From Priestia taiwanensis (GTDB lineage Bacteria > Bacillota > Bacilli > Bacillales > Bacillaceae_G), in the NCBI RefSeq assembly GCF_014638355.1, contig NZ_BMFK01000005.1, forward strand, positions 62,001 through 126,000: a stretch of DNA of 64,000 nt, in the 5' to 3' direction. Below, one piece after another: positions 36,541-45,453 of this stretch. The notes beneath the pieces are model-generated. The model made no database searches. It had not been told where the DNA came from and was given only the letters and a program-made list of their open reading frames with translations. The stretch's first letter is position 1. Every line of letters starts with the position of its first letter. Made by a program: the position numbers and the translations under genes.

Positions 36541-36580
36541 AAAAAGAACTTTTCCAAATCAACGTTAATCTGGAAAAGCC
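36541..36580 (-). terminator. Terminator of the first lipoprotein gene
   Basis: Stem CTTTTCCA / TGGAAAAG with a 14-nt loop, then TTCTTTTTATAA on the minus strand. Confidence 0.75.
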
Positions 36581-36593
36581 CCTCTATCTTCAC

Positions 36594-37328
36594 TTATGGA
36601 ATAAACGTGAACGTCTTCATCACTTGCGGTACGGAATTAACATACTGTTGAAGTTTCTTTAATTCCTTATGGTACTTATCTTGATAAAACTTGTCTGGAG
36701 CTTCGCTTCGACGAATATATACGTACGTTACATCATTCACTTTCCCTAATTTGTGGAACATACCTGAATTTAAATAATTATTCGCTAATGCCTCGTTATC
36801 CACTACAACAATACTAGCAATCATATGCTCTTCATTTGCAATGGAAACCGTGAAATTAATACTCGCTTTTGCCTCTTTTTGTTCATTACGGTAATTAACC
36901 TTTACATCTTTCCACAATTCAGGTAATTGCAATGTGAATTTATGTTTTGCGTCTTTATACACACGACCTTGGTTCAAATTGGCAGATTGTTTCTCTTTTT
37001 TTGCAGGTACTACCTTACCTTCTCCCGTCGCATCCTTACCCTTTCCTTGTGGCACCTGTTGAACAGGTTGTTTCTTTGTTTTCCCTTGTTCCATTTCTTG
37101 TTTGCTCGATTCTTGCGGCACTTGTTGCTTTATCTCCTCTTTTTGAACTGTGTCCTTCTTCTCTTGTTCTTTCACTGTACTATCTTCCTTCTCTTTTTGT
37201 TTTACTTTCCCCTCATTTTCGCTTGTTTCTAATGCTTTCGGTACTTCTTCTGTTGCCTCAGCATTATATAGTTCACAGCCTGTTATAAATAAAGTAAAAA
37301 ATAAAATAAAATAAATCCCCTTTTTCAT
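36594..37328 (-). CDS. Lipoprotein with charged linker and conserved C-terminal domain (paralogue 1)
   Basis: 244-residue lipoprotein. Signal peptide and lipobox are FFTLFITGC with Cys18. Residues about 25-125 are a Lys/Glu/Gln-rich low-complexity linker. The C-terminal domain (about 128-244) begins YKDAKHKFTLQLPELWKDV, contains YVYIRRSEAPDKFY and ends VPQVMKTFTFIP. It is shared with the lipoproteins at 37623 and 44482. The domain looks like a compact beta-rich extracytoplasmic module, function unknown. Its gene has its own terminator, so each paralogue is an independent unit. Confidence 0.85.
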   Translation of the reverse strand: MKKGIYFILFFTLFITGCELYNAEATEEVPKALETSENEGKVKQKEKEDSTVKEQEKKDTVQKEEIKQQVPQESSKQEMEQGKTKKQPVQQVPQGKGKDATGEGKVVPAKKEKQSANLNQGRVYKDAKHKFTLQLPELWKDVKVNYRNEQKEAKASINFTVSIANEEHMIASIVVVDNEALANNYLNSGMFHKLGKVNDVTYVYIRRSEAPDKFYQDKYHKELKKLQQYVNSVPQVMKTFTFIP

Positions 37329-37554
37329 GCGCCTTACTCCAACCTCTCCGTATCAAATTTGTACATGTAAAACATCCACTATAATCGCACATTTGGTCGT
37401 TATAACGAACTTCACGGCCGGTTTTCATATGTATCCCCTCAAAAATTACATATTTCCCCCTTTATTCGACAAAATTATAAGAATATTCTATCATAAATGC
37501 TATTTCAATACGAGTATTGTTCATTATAAAAAACAAACTACCTGTCTAAAAAAT

Positions 37555-37593
37555 AAAAAAGCTTAACCTAAAATAATAATAGGTTAAGCTTCT
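37555..37593 (-). terminator. Terminator of the second lipoprotein gene
   Basis: 12-bp perfect stem AAGCTTAACCTA / TAGGTTAAGCTT, 9-nt loop, then TTTTTTATTTTTT on the minus strand. Confidence 0.9.
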
Positions 37594-37622
37594 TCTTTTA
37601 ATTACTACTAACTCTTCTTTAC

Positions 37623-38315
37623 TTACGGAAGGAGTTTAAATGTTTTCATTACTTGCGGAACGTCTGTCTCAACAAACTTGCGAAGCACTTCTAAATCTTC
37701 ACGGTATTCGTTTGTATAGAATTTCTCAGGCGCTTCACTCGGGCGAATATATAAATACGTTAAACCATTCGCCTTTCCTAATTCATGAAAAACACCTGAA
37801 CTTAAATATGTATCTGCTAATTCTTCATTATCAAATACAAGAATACTACTAATAGAATGATCCTCGTTTTTAATATTTACTGTAAAGTTAATACTTGCTT
37901 TCGTATCTTCATTCCAATTGCTATGATTCACTTTTACATCCTTCCAATGAGCAGGAAATTGTAGTGTAAACGTATGTTGTTTGTCTGTGTATATAAAATC
38001 TTTCTTTGTCTCTTCAACTTTTTTCTTTTGCTCTCCTTGTACGACTTTCACCGCACTTTCTACCTTTGGCTTTTCCTGTACTTTTACTTCTTCTTTTTTA
38101 ACAGGTGTAACGGTTTTCGTTGATTTCTCTTCTTTCTTCTTTTCCTCTTTACTTGCTAATTCTTTCTTTTCCTCTTTCTCTTTCTTTACTTCTTCTTTAT
38201 TTACTGTTGATGCGGTAGCTTCTTCTTTCGCCACTTCTTTACTCTCTGATTGACATCCTGTTAATACCAACGTAAAAAACAAAATCGAACTGAATAGTTT
38301 CTTCATTTTCTTCAC
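37623..38315 (-). CDS. Lipoprotein with charged linker and conserved C-terminal domain (paralogue 2)
   Basis: 230-residue lipoprotein, lipobox LVLTGC with Cys at about 21. The linker (about 25-108) is a run of Lys/Glu/Val repeats (KKEEKSTKTVTPVKKEEV). The C-terminal domain starts YTDKQHTFTLQFPAHWKDV, contains YLYIRPSEAPEKFY and ends VPQVMKTFKLLP, closely matching the neighbour at 36594, so the two are probably a recent duplication. Start could be 38315 or the in-frame ATG at 38306; AGAGACTGGAG precedes the first. Confidence 0.84.
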   Translation of the reverse strand: MKKMKKLFSSILFFTLVLTGCQSESKEVAKEEATASTVNKEEVKKEKEEKKELASKEEKKKEEKSTKTVTPVKKEEVKVQEKPKVESAVKVVQGEQKKKVEETKKDFIYTDKQHTFTLQFPAHWKDVKVNHSNWNEDTKASINFTVNIKNEDHSISSILVFDNEELADTYLSSGVFHELGKANGLTYLYIRPSEAPEKFYTNEYREDLEVLRKFVETDVPQVMKTFKLLP

Positions 38316-38516
38316 TCCAGTCTCTCCATTTACACGACATACTTTGCTACTTCGATGAAACTTGGTAGCACAAAGTAATGTTGTCTTGCATTAAAGTGTC
38401 TTAAAAGTAATCTTCTCTTTTTATATCGACACAATAACGCAAATATTGTACCATATCTCTTCTTTTGATATGAATATCGTCAATGTTGGTAATTTATTCT
38501 GTATTTCTACCTCCTA

Positions 38517-39371
38517 TCATTCATTCGATAAATGAAAGTAACGCTCTATCTGCTTCTTCAACTCTTCCGCTTCGGGATATGTGCGTAAATTACTTAACAT
38601 ACCTTGTATAACTGGGATTCTCGGCTCTTCCATTTTCAACTCTAGCTCGACTACATCTAACGTAATGTATAAATAACTATCGCTATCTAATGTATTTTTC
38701 ATCGTAATAATATGCTCGACTAACGTTCTTTTATCTACATATCCAGCACAGATTAACTCCATTTCCTTATACTCTACTAGAACTGGTTCTTCTCTTGACT
38801 TTTCTAATCCAGCTACTATATCATCCATTCGATGTAAAATAAAGGACGCTACATAATGTAAATCGATTGTAGCTTTATTAAAAATAAGCAATTCTAAATA
38901 AGCATGGCACATTCCATGCAAAATCGTAATTATATCATATAAAAATGGTGTAATACGTTCACCATATAATGATCGTAATCCATTCTCATAAAACGCTGTC
39001 GTTTCTGTCTGCATACGAAGGATTAATTGTTCAATTTCTCCAGTGAAAGATCCTGTATGCTCTCTCATGTACATCATAATAAATTCTTTTTGTTGATGAA
39101 TCCCATCAAACTGACACCATAGCTGTTTTTCAAACTTCTCACGGGGTGCTAAATCTAGCTTATCCATTTCACTCACCCGCTCCGTGAATTGTGTGTAATA
39201 GTAATGGAAAATCGCAAGTAATAACGAATCTTTCGATGAAAAATATAAATAGAATGCTCCTTTTGATATTCCACACTCGTTCACAATTTCTTGAATAGAT
39301 GTCGATTTATATCCTTTATTCGCAAACAACTTCATGGATGTTTCTAAGATTAACTTTTCCTTTTCCTTCAT
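38517..39371 (-). CDS. TetR/AcrR family regulator of the RND efflux gene
   Basis: 284-residue regulator, longer than the 190-210 usual for TetR because of an extended C-terminal ligand domain. The HTH is residues about 8-50 (LILETSMKLFANKGYKSTS and ISKGAFYLYFSSKDSLL). It is divergent from the RND transporter gene, and the 172-bp space between them carries three copies of TGAC-N6-GTCA, consistent with autoregulation and repression of the pump. The ligand is unknown. Confidence 0.9.
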   Translation of the reverse strand: MKEKEKLILETSMKLFANKGYKSTSIQEIVNECGISKGAFYLYFSSKDSLLLAIFHYYYTQFTERVSEMDKLDLAPREKFEKQLWCQFDGIHQQKEFIMMYMREHTGSFTGEIEQLILRMQTETTAFYENGLRSLYGERITPFLYDIITILHGMCHAYLELLIFNKATIDLHYVASFILHRMDDIVAGLEKSREEPVLVEYKEMELICAGYVDKRTLVEHIITMKNTLDSDSYLYITLDVVELELKMEEPRIPVIQGMLSNLRTYPEAEELKKQIERYFHLSNE

Positions 39372-39407
39372 CTTCTTCTCTCCTAAAAACGCTCTTATTC
39401 TCCATTA

Positions 39408-39520
39408 TGACCGATTAGTCATAGAATGCAACCCTTCTCCTTCTAGCCATTACCCATACTTTCTTGTTGACTACTGACCTAATAGTCACTTATATTTAGT
39501 ATACTATGACCAATTAGTCA
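39408..39520. promoter_or_regulatory. Triple TetR operator between regulator and RND pump
   Basis: Three palindromes of the form TGAC-N6-GTCA: TGACCGATTAGTCA (39408-39421), TGACCTAATAGTCA (39475-39488) and TGACCAATTAGTCA (39507-39520). The first lies 37 bp before the regulator ATG. The third starts just after TATACT (39500-39505), a likely -10 for the pump, so binding would block transcription. Confidence 0.65.
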
Positions 39521-39543
39521 TTTTTAATAAAGGAGGAAAACGA

Positions 39544-42500
39544 ATGAATAGCATTATCAACTTTACGTTGAAAAATAAATTTGCCGTTTGGTTGTTAACA
39601 ATCATGCTTACGGTTACTGGTATATATGCAGGATTAAATATTAAGCTTGAAACAATCCCGAATATCACAATGCCTATCGCAACTGTTTCAACTGTTTATC
39701 CTGGAGCAACTCCAGAAGAAGTCGCAGATAAAGTATCTGAACCAATTGAGAAGAAACTACAAAACTTACAAGGTGTAAATACAGTTAGCTCTTCTTCTTA
39801 TCAAAACATGTCCCTTATTCAAGTTGAATATAACTTCGATAAGAACATGGAAGAGGTAGAGGAAGAAATTGAAAAAGCACTTTCTTCCTTATCTCTACCA
39901 GAAAAAGTGGAAAAGCCTAGCGTTTCACGCCTAAACTTCAATGCTTTCCCAGTTATTGCACTAAGTGTTGCCAGTGAAGATGGAAACTTAGCGGAATTAA
40001 CGAAGGTCGTAAATGAAGAACTTACTCCTACACTTGAAGGATTAGATGGTGTCGCATCCGTTCAAGTATCAGGACAGCAAGTTGAAGAAGGAAAACTTGT
40101 CTTCAACAAAGAAAAGTTGCAAACATTAGGTCTACAAGAAGAAACAGTAAAGAATATCATTAAAGGATCCGATTTATCGATTCCACTAGGTCTTTACACA
40201 TTCAATGATACAGAGAAATCAGTCGTTGTGGACGGCAAGCTTGCAACAATAGACGAGCTAAAAGGTATGAAGATTCCACTTATTCCTTCAGCGTCTACAA
40301 CAACTTCACCTGCACCAGCAGCTAATGCAGGTAACATACAAGGTGGAGGCATCCCAACAATTACATTAGGTGAAATTGCTGATATTCAATTAGTAGGTAA
40401 AGCTGAATCCATTTCTCGTACAGATGGAAAAGAATCAATTGGCTTACAAATCGTAAAAGCAGCAGATGCAAATACAGTAGATGTAGTAAATAAAGTAAAA
40501 GAACAAGTAGAAACATTTGAAAAAGAACACACAAACTTAATTTTCAAATCAACATTTGATCAAGGGAAACCAATTGAACAATCAATTGAAACGATGTTGA
40601 GCAAAGCATTATTCGGAGCATTATTTGCAGTTGTCATTATCTTGTTATTCTTACGTAACATGAAAACAACGTTAATCTCCGTTATTTCAATTCCGTTATC
40701 GTTATTGATTGCGGTTATCTTATTAAAGCAACTAGATATCACCTTAAATATGATGACGTTAGGCGCCATGACGGTAGCAATTGGACGCGTTGTCGATGAT
40801 TCCATCGTTGTTGTTGAAAATATTTATCGTCGTATGGCTTTAAAAGAAGAAAAACTAAAAGGAATGGACTTAATTCGTGAAGCAACGAAAGAAATGTTCA
40901 TGCCAATCCTATCATCAACTATCGTAACAATCGCTGTATTCTTACCACTAGGACTTGTAAAAGGAATGATTGGTGAATTATTCTTACCATTCGCCTTAAC
41001 AATTGTCTTTGCCTTACTTGCTTCTCTTCTTGTCGCAATAACAATTGTTCCGATGATGGCACATTCGTTATTCAAGAAAGAGATGGAGAGCGGTACAGCC
41101 GTCCATGAAGAAAAAGTAGGTAAGTTCACACTTGGCTACAAACGCGTACTTGAATGGGTATTAAACCATAAAGTCATTACTTCAACGATTGCCATTGTAA
41201 TATTAGTAGGTAGCCTTGCGTTACTTCCTATCGTTGGTGTAAGTTTCTTACCTGCTGAAGAAGAGAAAATGATCATGGCTACGTACAAACCAGAGCCAGG
41301 TCAAACATTAGAAGATGTAGAAAAGATTGCAACGGATGCAGAAAAATACTTCCAAGATCGAGAATACACTGGAACAATCCAATTCTCACTTGGTAGTGAA
41401 AATCCGATGAGCCCAGGTAGCTCAAATCAGGCTCTATTCTATGTCCAATATGATCAAGACACACCTAACTTTAATGAAGAAAAAGAAACCGTTATTAAAG
41501 ATTTACAAGCATCTGTAGAAAAAGGTGAATGGAAATCGCAAGACTTCTCTTCAAGCGGCAGCAGCAATGAAATGAAAGTATTTGTATACGGGGAAAATGT
41601 AGAAGCAATTAAACCAATTGTTGCCGATGTACAAGCAATGATGGAAGATGAATCTACATTAAAAGACGTGAAATCAAGTCTTTCAAAATCGTATGAAGAG
41701 TATACACTTGTCGCAAACCAAGAAAAGCTAAGTAAGCTTGGTTTAACAACTGGCCAAATCGGCATGGAGCTTAGCCAGCAACATACTCGTCCTGTCCTCA
41801 CAACAATTCAAAAAGACGGCGAAGAAGTGAATGTATACGTAGATGTACCGAAAGAAACATACGCTTCAATTGATGACATCTTAAATCGCAAAATCAAGTC
41901 ACCACTTGGCATGGAAGTAGCAGTCAAAGACGTCGTTGATGTGAAGGAAGGAAACACAGCAGATACAATTACACGACGCGATGGACGTGTATATGCAGAA
42001 GTAACTGGAACATTAACAACAGATGATGTTTCCAAAACAACTTCAAACCTTCAAAAAGGGATCGATGAATTAGAACTGCCATCAAATATTGATGTTTCAA
42101 TGGGTGGTGTATCAGAAGATATTCAAGAGTCATTCAAGCAACTAGGACTAGCGATGTTAGCAGCAATTGCGATTGTATACTTCATCCTTGTTCTAACATT
42201 TGGTGGAGCATCTGCGCCATTTGCAATTCTTTTCTCGATTCCATTTACAATTATCGGAGCTGTGCTTGGCTTATTAGTTTCAGGAGAAACATTAAGCATT
42301 TCAGCAATGATTGGTATGTTAATGTTAATTGGTATCGTTGTAACAAATGCAATTGTCTTAATTGACCGCGTTATTCATAAGGAAAATGAAGGTATCTCAA
42401 CACGCGATGCATTATTAGAAGCAGGTATAACTCGACTTCGTCCAATTTTAATGACAGCTATCGCAACAATTGGAGCATTACTTCCACTTGCGCTTGGATT

Positions 42501-42645
42501 TGAGAGCAGTGGCTTAATTTCGAAAGGACTTGGTGTTACTGTAATTGGTGGCTTAACAAGCTCTACGCTGTTAACACTTCTAATCGTTCCAATTGTATAC
42601 GAGGCATTAAGCAACTTAAAACGTAAAATGAAACGTAAAAAATAA
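39544..42645 (+). CDS. RND family efflux permease (AcrB/SwrC type)
   Basis: 1033-residue inner-membrane proton antiporter. It starts in the cytoplasm (MNSIINFTLKNKFAVWLL), then has TM1, a first large extracytoplasmic domain (about 35-335) with RND family features such as YPGATPEEVADKVSEPIEKKL, TM2-7 with the proton-relay Asp pair in AIGRVVDDSIVVVENIYRR, a second external domain (about 565-845) and TM8-12. A Pro/Ala/Thr-rich insertion (TTTSPAPAANAGNIQGGG) sits in the first domain. Gram-positive relatives such as SwrC work without an outer-membrane partner, and no membrane-fusion protein gene is nearby. It is controlled by the divergent TetR gene. Confidence 0.95.
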   Translation: MNSIINFTLKNKFAVWLLTIMLTVTGIYAGLNIKLETIPNITMPIATVSTVYPGATPEEVADKVSEPIEKKLQNLQGVNTVSSSSYQNMSLIQVEYNFDKNMEEVEEEIEKALSSLSLPEKVEKPSVSRLNFNAFPVIALSVASEDGNLAELTKVVNEELTPTLEGLDGVASVQVSGQQVEEGKLVFNKEKLQTLGLQEETVKNIIKGSDLSIPLGLYTFNDTEKSVVVDGKLATIDELKGMKIPLIPSASTTTSPAPAANAGNIQGGGIPTITLGEIADIQLVGKAESISRTDGKESIGLQIVKAADANTVDVVNKVKEQVETFEKEHTNLIFKSTFDQGKPIEQSIETMLSKALFGALFAVVIILLFLRNMKTTLISVISIPLSLLIAVILLKQLDITLNMMTLGAMTVAIGRVVDDSIVVVENIYRRMALKEEKLKGMDLIREATKEMFMPILSSTIVTIAVFLPLGLVKGMIGELFLPFALTIVFALLASLLVAITIVPMMAHSLFKKEMESGTAVHEEKVGKFTLGYKRVLEWVLNHKVITSTIAIVILVGSLALLPIVGVSFLPAEEEKMIMATYKPEPGQTLEDVEKIATDAEKYFQDREYTGTIQFSLGSENPMSPGSSNQALFYVQYDQDTPNFNEEKETVIKDLQASVEKGEWKSQDFSSSGSSNEMKVFVYGENVEAIKPIVADVQAMMEDESTLKDVKSSLSKSYEEYTLVANQEKLSKLGLTTGQIGMELSQQHTRPVLTTIQKDGEEVNVYVDVPKETYASIDDILNRKIKSPLGMEVAVKDVVDVKEGNTADTITRRDGRVYAEVTGTLTTDDVSKTTSNLQKGIDELELPSNIDVSMGGVSEDIQESFKQLGLAMLAAIAIVYFILVLTFGGASAPFAILFSIPFTIIGAVLGLLVSGETLSISAMIGMLMLIGIVVTNAIVLIDRVIHKENEGISTRDALLEAGITRLRPILMTAIATIGALLPLALGFESSGLISKGLGVTVIGGLTSSTLLTLLIVPIVYEALSNLKRKMKRKK

Positions 42646-42658
42646 GTAATATCTCATG

Positions 42659-42687
42659 AACCACAGGAGCAATCCTGTGGTTTTTTC
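42659..42687 (+). terminator. Terminator of the RND gene
   Basis: 10-bp stem AACCACAGGA / TCCTGTGGTT followed by TTTTT. Confidence 0.88.
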
Positions 42688-42828
42688 ATCCCTCTATATG
42701 CTCCATTCATCCCAATTTCTACTCTTTTGACAGGAAATATAATGCTAGGATTTTCAAATTTTCATATTGTAGAGTCAGAAGCACGGCAAACAATAAGAAA
42801 ACAAAAAAGGAATATAGGGGTGGAAAGA

Positions 42829-43671
42829 ATGGAAAACATTATTATCGTACAAAACATGGTTAAGACATTTGGGATGAAACAAGCAATTAACGATATAAGT
42901 TTCAACATTCAAAGAGGGGAAATATTCGGTTTCCTCGGACCAAGTGGCTCTGGTAAAACAACAACAGTGAAAATCTTAACATCACAAGTAAAACATTCCT
43001 CGGGAAATATTTCGATATTCGGACAAAATGTGACAAGTTGGAAAAAGGAAAGTATGAAAGAAATCGGCATCTTAACAGATAATAGTGCACTATATGAAAG
43101 ATTAACAGTGTACGATAATTTGAAATTATATTGTGATTTATATGATGTAAATAACACACGAATTGATGAAGTATTACAAGATGTGAACTTATTTGAAGAG
43201 AAGAGAACGGCTGTAAATAAATTATCCAAAGGAATGAAGCAACGTGTCTTACTTGCACGAGCTATTCTTCATAAACCAGCACTACTGTTCTTAGATGAGC
43301 CAACTTCTGCATTAGATCCCGTAAATAGACAGAAGATGCACGATGTACTTCGTCAATTAAATGAAGAAGGCACAACAATCTTCCTAACAACGCATGACAT
43401 GAGTGAAGCAGAAGTATTATGTGACCGAGTAGCTTTCTTACACAATGGGAAAATTGCTGCACTTGATACACCTGAAAATTTACGTCTTCAATATGCAGAA
43501 AACACCATTGAAATTACCTTAACAAATAAAGAAAAAGAAATTATAACGAAAGATGAAGCCGGAGCTAAGCATATTTTTGACAAATTGAATCGTGGAGAAA
43601 TTTTAACGATTCATTCAAAAGAACCGAATTTAGGAGATATTTTCATCCAATTAACTGGGAGGGGTTTATAA
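42829..43671 (+). CDS. ABC transporter ATP-binding protein
   Basis: 280-residue ATPase of an ABC-2 exporter. Walker A GPSGSGKTTT (about 40-49), signature LSKGMKQRVLLARAIL, Walker B LLFLDEPTSALDP and switch TTHDMSEAEVLCD. Start at the ATG 42829 because GGGGTGGAAAG lies just upstream; the longer frame to 42727 has no ribosome site. It overlaps the permease gene by one base (TAATG), so the pair is coupled. The cargo may be a drug or antimicrobial, but nothing in the sequence shows it. Confidence 0.92.
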   Translation: MENIIIVQNMVKTFGMKQAINDISFNIQRGEIFGFLGPSGSGKTTTVKILTSQVKHSSGNISIFGQNVTSWKKESMKEIGILTDNSALYERLTVYDNLKLYCDLYDVNNTRIDEVLQDVNLFEEKRTAVNKLSKGMKQRVLLARAILHKPALLFLDEPTSALDPVNRQKMHDVLRQLNEEGTTIFLTTHDMSEAEVLCDRVAFLHNGKIAALDTPENLRLQYAENTIEITLTNKEKEIITKDEAGAKHIFDKLNRGEILTIHSKEPNLGDIFIQLTGRGL

Positions 43672-44378
43672 TGATGACATTCTCATTGAAACGAGTATCG
43701 GCAATTGTAAGGAAAGAATATATGGACTTAATGAAGAATTATCAAATTACTATCATGCTAGCAGTCCCACCCGTATACGCAGCTATTTTTCTACATCTAG
43801 GGGCAGAAGGGGCAGAAATTGCACGTACATGTATCATGATGGCACTTCTTATGGTCGGAATGTTTATCCAAGCAAATATGATTTCAGAAGAAAAAGAAAA
43901 GGATACATTACGTGGACTTATGTTATCACCAGCGAGTGTGGGAGATGTATTAGCAGGAAAAAGCTTTATTACATTCATCCTAACAGCTGCAGTATGTACT
44001 TTCTGTCTTGCTTTAGCAAATATATCAATGAATATTAGCTTAATGGTATTAGTTATATGTATAGGAATTTTATTATTCATCTCCATGGGAACACTTATTG
44101 GATTAATTGCCCAGTCTGTTTCGGCATTAAATACAATTATCGTACCAGTTATGTTCTTCTTAATGTTTGGTTCCATGTTCGCAGAAGGTGTAGATAATGA
44201 AATGATACGAACAATTTTAATGAATTTGCCAACAACACATATTATGAAAAGCGTAACATCTGTTATTGAAGGGAAAGCTATTAGTGAACTTACAACACCT
44301 CTACTTGTAATGACAGGCTGGTTCCTCTGCTTAGTAGTAGCAAGTGTCATTGTCTACCGTAAGAAGAATATGGACTAA
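43671..44378 (+). CDS. ABC-2 type transporter permease
   Basis: 235-residue membrane subunit with six hydrophobic helices (about 25-43, 48-70, 95-120, 125-145, 150-175, 205-228). The loop NMISEEKEKDTLRGLMLSPAS is the family signature. It is shorter than DrrB-type permeases but complete, ending YRKKNMD. It forms an exporter with the ATPase just upstream. The start ATG overlaps the ATPase stop. Confidence 0.9.
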   Translation: MMTFSLKRVSAIVRKEYMDLMKNYQITIMLAVPPVYAAIFLHLGAEGAEIARTCIMMALLMVGMFIQANMISEEKEKDTLRGLMLSPASVGDVLAGKSFITFILTAAVCTFCLALANISMNISLMVLVICIGILLFISMGTLIGLIAQSVSALNTIIVPVMFFLMFGSMFAEGVDNEMIRTILMNLPTTHIMKSVTSVIEGKAISELTTPLLVMTGWFLCLVVASVIVYRKKNMD

Positions 44379-44384
44379 CAACAA

Positions 44385-44425
44385 AAAACCACTCTTGCTA
44401 CTTTACTAACAAGAGTGGTTTTTTA
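44385..44425 (+). terminator. Terminator of the ABC exporter operon
   Basis: 13-bp perfect stem AAAACCACTCTTG / CAAGAGTGGTTTT followed by TT-ATAA. Confidence 0.88.
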
Positions 44426-44481
44426 TAATCTTCTGTTTACACTTCTCACTTCTTCCAGTTAAACAGAAAAGTGAATTCCAT

Positions 44482-45222
44482 TTATGGTAATAATGTGAAA
44501 CTATCCATTACTAACGGAACATCTTCCATAATCATTTTTTGAGCCATTTTTAATTCTTTTTCATATTGCTCTCCATATAACTTATCTGGTGCTTCACTTG
44601 CACGAATATACGCATACGTTAAACCATCTTTTTCACCAAGCTTTTTGTGTAGGCCAAATTCAATATGATTCATTGCTTCTTCTTTGCTACCAAATGCGAA
44701 AATACTTGCAAGTCTAACTTTCTCTCCACCAATAGTAGCAATGAATGTAACAGCCTCTTGTGTATGATTATCAAACTGCTCTCTCTTCACCTCTACGTTC
44801 GACCATGCTTCTGGTAATTGTAGTGTAAATGGATATTTCCCATCTTTATATGAAATACTTTTTTGTTGCTGCTCTTCTTTCTTTACCGTGTTTTTCTTAT
44901 CGGGTTGTTTTCCTTCTTCTTTCTTTACATTCGCCTTAATTTCTACTGACTGCTTAAATGATACATCCGCTTTTTCTGTCTTCACTTTTTTCTGTTCCAC
45001 CATTTCACCCACTTGCTTATCATTTTTCTCTCTATATACTGCTTCATTTTGTACTTTTTGCTCTTCCATACTTGTCTCGTTCGATTCAACAAGTTTCGCT
45101 TCTGGCGGAATAGTTGCTACTTCTTGCTCTTGGCCATTTGATTGAACAGATTGATTTCTGTCTTCTTGGCATCCTGTTAACAGTAACATTCCTGTAGCTA
45201 CTAAAATAAATCCTTTTTTCAT
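44482..45222 (-). CDS. Lipoprotein with charged linker and conserved C-terminal domain (paralogue 3)
   Basis: 246-residue lipoprotein with signal MKKGFILVATGMLLLTGC and lipobox Cys18. The linker (about 20-125) is rich in Gln/Glu/Lys. The C-terminal domain starts YKDGKYPFTLQLPEAWSNV, contains YAYIRASEAPDKLYGEQY and ends VPLVMDSFTLLP. It is the most diverged of the three paralogues and lies 6 kb away from the other two, with the RND and ABC exporters between. The 45290-45335 repeats upstream suggest separate control. Confidence 0.84.
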   Translation of the reverse strand: MKKGFILVATGMLLLTGCQEDRNQSVQSNGQEQEVATIPPEAKLVESNETSMEEQKVQNEAVYREKNDKQVGEMVEQKKVKTEKADVSFKQSVEIKANVKKEEGKQPDKKNTVKKEEQQQKSISYKDGKYPFTLQLPEAWSNVEVKREQFDNHTQEAVTFIATIGGEKVRLASIFAFGSKEEAMNHIEFGLHKKLGEKDGLTYAYIRASEAPDKLYGEQYEKELKMAQKMIMEDVPLVMDSFTLLP

Positions 45223-45273
45223 AGTTCTTCTCCCCCTAATTCTATAATTCTATGTATCTCACAAGCGACGCTC

Positions 45274-45335
45274 GTTATATTTCAATAAAATGTAACATTA
45301 TTAATATTTGTAATGTCTTTGTAACACAAATGTAA
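45274..45335 (-). promoter_or_regulatory. PhoP-like direct repeats before the third lipoprotein gene
   Basis: On the minus strand TTACAT (45335-45330), TTACAA (45324-45319) and TTACAA (45313-45308) keep an exact 11-bp step, with a further TTACAT at 45295-45290. TATAAC (45279-45274) is a possible -10. Three in-phase repeats are the best phased set after 21602. Confidence 0.45.
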
Positions 45336-45390
45336 CATAAGGAGTGGGATAACGTCAAATATTTTTTCAAACCTCCCTTCCAATCAAACA

Positions 45391-45419
45391 AGATGCTCTT
45401 TTCTTCCAAAAGAGCATCT
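45391..45419 (-). terminator. Terminator of the P-type ATPase gene
   Basis: 12-bp perfect stem AGATGCTCTTTT / AAAAGAGCATCT with a 5-nt loop; the T-tract that follows is weak. Confidence 0.7.
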
Positions 45420-45453
45420 CACTTCTACCATTTCTTCATATAACCCCGTGTTG

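Noticed and set aside
40560-42614. Minus-strand frames opposite the RND gene
   Set aside because: Codon shadows of the RND gene; no ribosome sites or family similarity.
43742-44350. 202-residue minus-strand frame opposite the ABC permease
   Set aside because: Long only because the permease is low in stop codons on the other strand; composition is not protein-like.
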